From Pirellula sp. (GTDB lineage: Bacteria > Planctomycetota > Planctomycetia > Pirellulales > Lacipirellulaceae), in the NCBI GenBank assembly GCA_013822725.1, contig PNKX01000001.1, forward strand, positions 1 to 64,000: a DNA stretch of 64,000 nucleotides. The letters are read 5' to 3'. A model generated the notes under the pieces. It ran no database searches. It was given only the letters and a program-made list of their open reading frames with translations, and was not told the DNA's origin. Positions 58,373 through 64,000 of this stretch are shown here, one piece after another. A program made the translations under genes and the position numbers. Every line of letters starts with the position of its first letter. Positions within the stretch are counted from its first letter, which is position 1.

Positions 58373-61300
58373 ATGTCCAACATGCGCGCTGCTATTAGCT
58401 GTAGTTGTAGGGTTGCGTGCCTCATTGTGGCGTCGTTGTTGAACGCTGCCGCAGGTAGCGGCGCAGAGCAACCCGCCTGGGTTAATCCTGAATTGACCGT
58501 CACTGATGGCCTCGTCCTCTGGGTCGACGCCTCGGTGCAAAGCGCCGCCCTAGCGCTCTTCGGCATCGGCGAGTACGCGACCGATGCACCGGTGGAAAAG
58601 TGGCTCGACGGCTCCGGGTACGATCGGCATTTGCTGCAGCCCGACGAAAAGAATCGGCCGAAGATACGCGTCGACGGCAGGCTCGCAGCCATGCGATTCG
58701 ACGGTCGCAGCGCTCATCTGTCGCTCAAAGACGCCGGCCTTCAATTCGACGAGTTAACGATCTTCATCGTCGCGGCCCCTTTTAGCAATGAAGGAATCTT
58801 TCGCGGCCTCTTGAGCATGCACGCGGAAGGTGAATCCGACTTTCTGTCTGGAATCAATATCGATCAAGGCGTCTCCCCCTCAACTAGCTTCAGCTTCCTG
58901 AACGTCGAGGGCGCCGGCGCGGGTGCAATGCAGAATCTGCGCACGCAGAACAATCCGTTCCTGCAGTTTCGTCGGCTGGCAGTCACGTCGGGCGTCGGTC
59001 CGGAGGGAGTTGAGTTATTTGTCGACGGCGAGCTTGAAGCCAAGCGGGCTCGCACTGATTCCGTCGTGCGCATGGACGAATTGATTATCGGCGGCCGTCT
59101 TTACGGCGCGGAAGAGCCGCGTGGATTCTTTGACGGCGAAATTGCCGAGATCATTATTTATGATCGAGTGCTAAGCCGCGAAGAGCTTGCGGTAGTCGAT
59201 GAATATTTGGCGGAAAAATACGCCGCGGTCGGACCTATTCCGCCTCCTCCCCCCAAGCAGGGCGGCGGAACGATCGCGCGCGTCGCCGCTCCCCCGCCGG
59301 TCCAAGTGCTCGTGCCCGGCTTCGAAGTGATCGAACTGCCGGTCAAGCTCTCTAACGTCAACAACGTTCTCTACCGAGAAGACGGCGTTCTGGTAGCGCT
59401 AGGCTACGACGGCAACATCCATCTTCTAACTGATTCGGATGGCGACGGAATCGAGGATCGAGATGAGATCTTCTGGGAAAACAAGGGGCAGCTTCGAGCG
59501 CCCATCGGCATGGCGCTCACGCCGCCCGGGTACAAACGAGGCCGAGGCGTGGTGGTGGCGGCGAAGAGCAAGTGCCTGATGCTACTAGACGCCGATGGCG
59601 ATGATCGCGCCGAGGAAGAGGTGATCGTCGCCGACGGCTGGCAGGAGTTAAAGCACGGCGTCGATGCCTTGGGGATAGCCTTCGATCCTCAGGATCACGC
59701 CATCTACTTTGGCCTAGGCGTCGAGAATTTCACTGACGCTTACCTCCTCGGCGACGGCACAGAAACCAAATATCGGCTCGACAGCGAGCGCGGCGCGATC
59801 CTCCGAGTTTCGCCCGACTTGAAGTCTCGCGAGATATTCGCCACGGGAATCCGCTTCCCCGTCGGTATTCGCTTCAATGGGGCCGGCGATTTATTTTGCA
59901 CTGATCAAGAGGGAGCCACTTGGCTGGCCAACGGCAATCCGTTCGACGAACTGCTTCACGTTCAACGAGGGCGACATTATGGATTCCCGCCACGCCATCC
60001 GCGGCATTTGTCGAATGTCATTGATGAGCCGAGCGTGTACGACTATCGGCCGCAACATCAGAGCACCTGCGGGTTGAATTTCAACGAACCGGCCGTCGAT
60101 GGATCGACCTTCGGCCCCGATTGGTGGCGATCCGACGCGATGGTCACGGGCTATTCGCGCGGAAAGCTCTACCGCACGAAACTGGCGGCTACGGAGGCTG
60201 GTTACGTTGCTCAGAACAGCCTTCTGGCATCGGTAGCCGCCCTCCCGGCCGATGCTTGCATTGCCCTAGGCGGCTCGCTGGTGATCGCTGCTCACAGCGG
60301 CGGTCCCGATTGGGGGAGCGGCCCCAGCGGCGAAGGTCAGCTTTTCAAAGTGACCCATTCCGAACTAGATGCGCCTATCCCGTCGCTTGTTTGGGCAGAT
60401 AGTCCGCGAGAGGTGCGAATTGCCTTTGATCGGCCAGTCGATCCCAAGACGCTCAAAGATCTGGCTTCGCGCACCGCCATCGAAGGGGGCGAGTTCGTCG
60501 CCGCAGGCGACCGTTTAGAAATCCTGCTGCCTGGCTATGCTGCGGTCGAGTATCAGCAAAACGCACCACGATTCGGCGTCGATGTTCAAGGACTGCAATT
60601 GACCGCGGATCGACGCACGTTGATTATCACGACATCGCCTCACTTCGCCGCGGTCAGCTACGCCATCGCGCTACGCGGATTGGAGCCGTCGAAGACTCCT
60701 GCGACGAATGACCGCCAAGTGGCACAATTGCCCGATATCGATCTTCAGTATGATCTTAGCGGGGTCGAGGCAGAATGGACGTCGCAGGCGGGCGTCGCCT
60801 GGAAAGGCTGGCTGCCGCATCTGGACCTGGATGTGTCGCGATCATTCACCAAAGCGAGTGCCATGCACGACCAAATGTGGCAGCAACTCGGCGAGTCAGG
60901 CAGTCTGACGCTCCGGACATCGCTCGATCTGCACAATATGCTGCGGCCGGATGTTCAGATCGGCTCAACCATCGATTACCAATGGCCTCAGGAAAAAGTG
61001 ACGCTCACGTTCAAATCGAACTGCCGCTTCGAGGTGACGCTTGATGGAAAAACTTCGCAGGCGACTCGCGCTAGCAACGATCATTGGACGGTAGATCATC
61101 AGGTGGCCGTCTCGAACGACGACAACCATTCGCTGGAGGTTCGTTTGGAGCAAGAGTCGAGCGACGTTTCGCCGACCCTCTCGATATGCTTCCATACTCA
61201 GGAAGACCCTCGGCCGCGTGCGTTGCCGATCCGTCGATTCGTTCTTCCTTGGGCGCAAACTACGAATGATATGCCTGTCGTGGTCGACAATCGAAATTTG

Positions 61301-62527
61301 CCGGAACTAGCCGGCGGCAACTGGCTTCGCGGCCACAAAGAGTTCTTAGGGTCGGAAGCCGGCTGCTCGAAGTGTCATCAAGTCCGCGGTGAAGGTCATT
61401 CGATCGGTCCTGATCTGACGAACCTCACCAAGCGTGACTACACATCGGTTCTACGCGACATCACCCATCCAAGCTTTGCCATCAATCCCGACCATGTCAC
61501 TCAACTGGTCGCCACGTCTGACGGTCGCGTGCTTTCCGGCACCGTCCGCACCGAGGAAGATCGCTTGATTGTCAGCGATCAAGAAGGGAAGGAAACCATC
61601 GTCCCGCGCCAGGACGTTGAGGAAATCCAAGCATCGGAGCTGTCGATCATGCCCGAAGGGATTCCGAAAGCCCTTGGTCCGGAGCGGCTTCGAGACCTGC
61701 TCACGTTCCTGTTGGTCGATCCTCCCAGCATGCCGATGTACGGTGATTTGTCTCCGCCTCCGCAGCGAACCTTGAATGAAGTGCAGGCCGTACTTGCTGG
61801 CAGTCAGGCGGTTGCGTCAAAACGCCCGTTGCATATCGTGCTTGCGTCGGGGCCTAAAGATCACGGCCTTGGCGAGCACGACTATCCCGCCTGGCAAGCT
61901 GCCTGGCGATCGCTGTTCGAAATGGAAGAAAACGTCAAAGTAACAACCGCCGATCCCTGGCCCAGCGAAGAAGATTTGAAATCTGCCGATGTACTGGTTT
62001 TCTATCAACAGGGATCGTGGACCCCAGAACGAGCTCGAGACATCGATAGATTTCTTCGCCGGGGAGGCGGGGTAGTCTATATTCACTTTGCCGTCGACGG
62101 CGGCGGCGATCCGACGGGCTTCGCTGAGCGCATTGGTCTGGCGTGGCAAGGACAGAAATCAAAATTCCGACACGGCCCACTCGATGTCGAATTCGCGCCG
62201 GGGAGTAAACACCCGATCGCTCGGAATTTCGATCGCGTCCACTTTCACGATGAGAGCTACTGGAATCTGGTGGGGGATTACGATCGCATCAATCTCCTTG
62301 CAGCGGGCGTAGAAGAAGAAAAACCGCAGCCGTTGTTTTGGACGTTCCAACCCGAAGTCGGCGGGCGCGTGTTTGTTTCGATCCCCGGCCACTTTGCCTG
62401 GACATTCGACGATCCCATGTTCCGCATCCTGCTGCTGCGCGGCATTGCTTGGGCAGCGGGCGAGCCCGTTGATCGGTTCAACGACCTCGTTATGCCAGGC
62501 GCTCGCGTGAAGGTCGCCGCTCCTTAA
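58373..62527 (+). CDS. LamG-dehydrogenase-haem-ThuA multidomain protein
   Basis: A 1384-residue exported protein. In order: a signal peptide (residues 1-31), a LamG/concanavalin-like domain (about 75-290, ELTIFIVAAPF and RRLAVTSGVGPEGVELFVDGE), a Pro-rich linker, a Pirellula-type membrane-bound dehydrogenase propeller (about 320-700, YREDGVLVALGYDGNIHLLTDSDGDGIEDRDE and VGIRFNGAGDLFCTDQEGATWLANGNPFDEL), a c-type haem site GCSKCH at residues 998-1003, and a ThuA-like domain (about 1150-1360, VLVFYQQGSWTPERARDIDRFLRRGGGVVYIHFA and HESYWNL). It probably acts on a carbohydrate or polyol in the periplasm. The start is ATG 58373 rather than TTG 58322. Confidence 0.88.
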   Translation: MSNMRAAISCSCRVACLIVASLLNAAAGSGAEQPAWVNPELTVTDGLVLWVDASVQSAALALFGIGEYATDAPVEKWLDGSGYDRHLLQPDEKNRPKIRVDGRLAAMRFDGRSAHLSLKDAGLQFDELTIFIVAAPFSNEGIFRGLLSMHAEGESDFLSGINIDQGVSPSTSFSFLNVEGAGAGAMQNLRTQNNPFLQFRRLAVTSGVGPEGVELFVDGELEAKRARTDSVVRMDELIIGGRLYGAEEPRGFFDGEIAEIIIYDRVLSREELAVVDEYLAEKYAAVGPIPPPPPKQGGGTIARVAAPPPVQVLVPGFEVIELPVKLSNVNNVLYREDGVLVALGYDGNIHLLTDSDGDGIEDRDEIFWENKGQLRAPIGMALTPPGYKRGRGVVVAAKSKCLMLLDADGDDRAEEEVIVADGWQELKHGVDALGIAFDPQDHAIYFGLGVENFTDAYLLGDGTETKYRLDSERGAILRVSPDLKSREIFATGIRFPVGIRFNGAGDLFCTDQEGATWLANGNPFDELLHVQRGRHYGFPPRHPRHLSNVIDEPSVYDYRPQHQSTCGLNFNEPAVDGSTFGPDWWRSDAMVTGYSRGKLYRTKLAATEAGYVAQNSLLASVAALPADACIALGGSLVIAAHSGGPDWGSGPSGEGQLFKVTHSELDAPIPSLVWADSPREVRIAFDRPVDPKTLKDLASRTAIEGGEFVAAGDRLEILLPGYAAVEYQQNAPRFGVDVQGLQLTADRRTLIITTSPHFAAVSYAIALRGLEPSKTPATNDRQVAQLPDIDLQYDLSGVEAEWTSQAGVAWKGWLPHLDLDVSRSFTKASAMHDQMWQQLGESGSLTLRTSLDLHNMLRPDVQIGSTIDYQWPQEKVTLTFKSNCRFEVTLDGKTSQATRASNDHWTVDHQVAVSNDDNHSLEVRLEQESSDVSPTLSICFHTQEDPRPRALPIRRFVLPWAQTTNDMPVVVDNRNLPELAGGNWLRGHKEFLGSEAGCSKCHQVRGEGHSIGPDLTNLTKRDYTSVLRDITHPSFAINPDHVTQLVATSDGRVLSGTVRTEEDRLIVSDQEGKETIVPRQDVEEIQASELSIMPEGIPKALGPERLRDLLTFLLVDPPSMPMYGDLSPPPQRTLNEVQAVLAGSQAVASKRPLHIVLASGPKDHGLGEHDYPAWQAAWRSLFEMEENVKVTTADPWPSEEDLKSADVLVFYQQGSWTPERARDIDRFLRRGGGVVYIHFAVDGGGDPTGFAERIGLAWQGQKSKFRHGPLDVEFAPGSKHPIARNFDRVHFHDESYWNLVGDYDRINLLAAGVEEEKPQPLFWTFQPEVGGRVFVSIPGHFAWTFDDPMFRILLLRGIAWAAGEPVDRFNDLVMPGARVKVAAP

Positions 62528-63825
62528 TGGCCAGTTCCCGCGCCGTTTCCAATCCTATTCGGGATGATAACTCGATGCTTAACGGTCCCATCGTCGTCCT
62601 CGGCGCATTCGATTCGAAAGGCGACGAGTATGCCTTCCTACTCGACGCCATTCGCCGACTGGGCGGCGATGCGCTGACGGTCAATTTTGGCATCCTTGGC
62701 AGCACGAACCTGTTCCGAGTTGACTACGACGCAGAAGAGGTTGCCCGAGCCGGCGGCGTTGAACTCACCATGCTGCGCGAACGAGGAGATCGCGGCGCTG
62801 CGATGAAGTGCATGGCGGCGGGCGCTGCGGTTCTCGTCCGCCGTCTCTACGATGAAGGGAAGCTGGGGGGCGTCATCGGCATGGGCGGATCCGGAGGAGC
62901 GAGCGTCATCACTGCGGCCATGCGTACGTTGCCGACTGGCGTCCCCAAGGTTTGCGTCTCCACAGTCGCCGGCGGAGATGTCCGACCCTACGTCGGTACG
63001 ACGGACATCGTTATGATTCCGTCGGTGACTGACGTCGCCGGTCTGAACCGCATTTCTAGGACCATCTTTACTCGCGCCGCGGGCGCGATTGTGGGAATGG
63101 TCCGCGCGACGCCGGAGCCAGCGATCGGCGATCGCCCCATTGTCGCCGCCAGCATGTTCGGCAATACGACGGCATGCGTCGATGCATGTCGAGACTTGCT
63201 CGACGCCGCTGGCTACGAAACTCTCGTGTTTCACGCGACGGGCGTCGGCGGTCGCACCATGGAGTCGCTCATCGACGAGGGTTTCGTCGACGCGTGCCTC
63301 GATATCACCACCACCGAGTTGGCCGACGAGCTCTGCGGCGGCGTCTTCAGCGCGGGCGAAGACCGCCTTTCCGCTCCTGGTCGTCAAGGAATTCCCCATC
63401 TGATCGTTCCGGGCTGCATTGATATGGTCAACTTTGGCCCGCCTGATTCCGTTCCTCAAAAATATCGCAACGCCGGCCGACTCTTCTACGAATGGAATCC
63501 GGCAGTTACGCTGATGCGAACAAGCGTCGACGAGAATCGCCGAATAGGCGAGATCTTCGCCGCGAAGGCGATCGCAGCTCAGGGGCCAGTCGCGTTCCTG
63601 ATTCCCCTTCGCGGCGTATCGGTCCTTGACGGCGATGGGCAACTATTTTGCGATCGAGAAGCCGATCAGGCGATGTGCGCCGCGCTGCGCGAGCGCCTGC
63701 CGGCTGGTGTACCGGTAGTCGAAGTCGACGCTAACATTAACGATCCTTCCTTTGCGCAGCTGGCGGTCGAGATGCTGCTTGAGCTCATTCGTGCGACCAA
63801 GCCGCGGGCCGCAAAGCAAACTTGA
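62527..63825 (+). CDS. Tm-1-like ATP-binding protein (UPF0261)
   Basis: A 432-residue protein of the Tm-1/UPF0261 family. It has VVLGAFDSKGDEYAFLLDAI near residue 23, IGMGGSGGASVITAAMRTLPTGVPKVCVSTVAGGDVRPYVGTTDIVMIPSVTDVAGLN near residue 117-175, and the family end DANINDPSFAQLAVEMLLELI. The plant Tm-1 N-terminal domain is related and binds ATP. The bacterial reaction is not established. The start ATG overlaps the stop of the haem/ThuA gene by one base (TAATG), so the two are coupled. An alternative start is M17 (62575). Confidence 0.92.
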   Translation: MASSRAVSNPIRDDNSMLNGPIVVLGAFDSKGDEYAFLLDAIRRLGGDALTVNFGILGSTNLFRVDYDAEEVARAGGVELTMLRERGDRGAAMKCMAAGAAVLVRRLYDEGKLGGVIGMGGSGGASVITAAMRTLPTGVPKVCVSTVAGGDVRPYVGTTDIVMIPSVTDVAGLNRISRTIFTRAAGAIVGMVRATPEPAIGDRPIVAASMFGNTTACVDACRDLLDAAGYETLVFHATGVGGRTMESLIDEGFVDACLDITTTELADELCGGVFSAGEDRLSAPGRQGIPHLIVPGCIDMVNFGPPDSVPQKYRNAGRLFYEWNPAVTLMRTSVDENRRIGEIFAAKAIAAQGPVAFLIPLRGVSVLDGDGQLFCDREADQAMCAALRERLPAGVPVVEVDANINDPSFAQLAVEMLLELIRATKPRAAKQT

Positions 63826-63833
63826 GATGAACA

Positions 63834-64000
63834 ATGATTTTTAGCCGTGAACAAACGCTCGCCCGGTTGAGACAACGCATTGAAGCCGGCGTCCCGATCA
63901 TTGGGGGCGGCGCCGGAACCGGCATCAGCGCCAAGTTCGAAGAAGTCGGCGGCATCGATTTGATCGTCGTCTACAACTCGGGCCGCTACCGCATGGCAGG
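63834..64000 (+). CDS. PEP-hydrolase-family (TIM-barrel) protein, partial
   Basis: The first 55 codons of a gene cut by the window end. [55 protein letters not shown] matches, piece by piece, the start of the phosphoenolpyruvate hydrolase-like TIM-barrel family: [17 protein letters not shown] then [16 protein letters not shown]. This domain is the second half of Tm-1-type proteins and here follows the UPF0261 gene by 8 bp, so the two are probably one functional unit. Confidence 0.85.
   Translation, partial: MIFSREQTLARLRQRIEAGVPIIGGGAGTGISAKFEEVGGIDLIVVYNSGRYRMA

Noticed and set aside
1..64000. tRNA or rRNA genes
   Set aside because: No cloverleaf with GTTCRA-type T-arm or rRNA signature was seen by eye. 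A tRNAscan-type search would confirm.
1..64000. Classical insertion sequences
   Set aside because: No DDE, HUH or serine/tyrosine recombinase gene was recognised. The only element-like unit is the GIY-YIG one.

Overview
The window looks like a chromosomal segment of a planctomycete (Planctomycetota, probably order Pirellulales; the family level is a guess). The evidence is a GC-rich sequence with a DUF1559 prepilin-like protein, a PEP-CTERM protein with dockerin-like calcium loops, a YTV-repeat surface protein, a HYExAFE-type protein, a Pirellula-type haem/dehydrogenase protein fused to LamG and ThuA domains, and short membrane proteins with the RF(S/R)LRTLL-type N-terminus.

Layout. 1-8 kb: an iron-type solute-binding lipoprotein, an MBL-fold hydrolase, a GIY-YIG gene enclosed by a perfect 29-bp inverted repeat, a nitroreductase, a PEP-CTERM protein, a DUF1559 protein and a flavin monooxygenase. 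8.2-21.7 kb: an XRE regulator, then a leftward phage-like head module. In transcription order it encodes a permuted papain-like peptidase, a trypsin-like membrane protease, a frameshifted unknown protein, a one-TM protein, ParB, an ABC-ATPase/GNAT fusion, small and large terminase, portal, a DUF2292-like peptide, a prohead-protease-like protein, a decoration-like protein, a major capsid-like protein and a small protein. No tail, integrase or replication gene was found. 22-46 kb: mostly housekeeping and planctomycete-specific genes (exonuclease family, MogA/MoaB, HEAT proteins, MerR-TPR, YTV, lipoate ligase, Nudix, YkgJ, hisS, DegT aminotransferase, Gfo/Idh/MocA, MscS). 46-55 kb: NIPSNAP, a methyltransferase, B12-dependent ribonucleotide reductase with tandem NrdR boxes, GNAT and alpha/beta hydrolases. 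55-64 kb: a second esterase, a decayed ROK gene, a LysR regulator and a rightward operon of a 1384-aa haem/ThuA protein, a Tm-1/UPF0261 protein and the start of a PEP-hydrolase-family protein.

The most striking feature is the intergenic DNA. Nearly every gap holds one or more palindromic short-period repeats from more than a dozen families (labelled a, b, c and so on below). Several are nested like Russian dolls: one inverted pair sits inside the loop of another. Arms of four families begin with the same GAACC(A/G)C terminus. Copies also lie inside or at the ends of genes: in the linker of the ribonucleotide reductase, in the trypsin-like protease, at the stop codons of the nitroreductase and MerR-TPR genes, and in the leader-peptide region of the solute-binding lipoprotein. 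The GIY-YIG gene with matching terminal repeats, together with solo relatives of those repeats elsewhere in the window, is the best candidate for a mobile system that spreads one such family. All functions are read from sequence by eye; no search or fold prediction was run.
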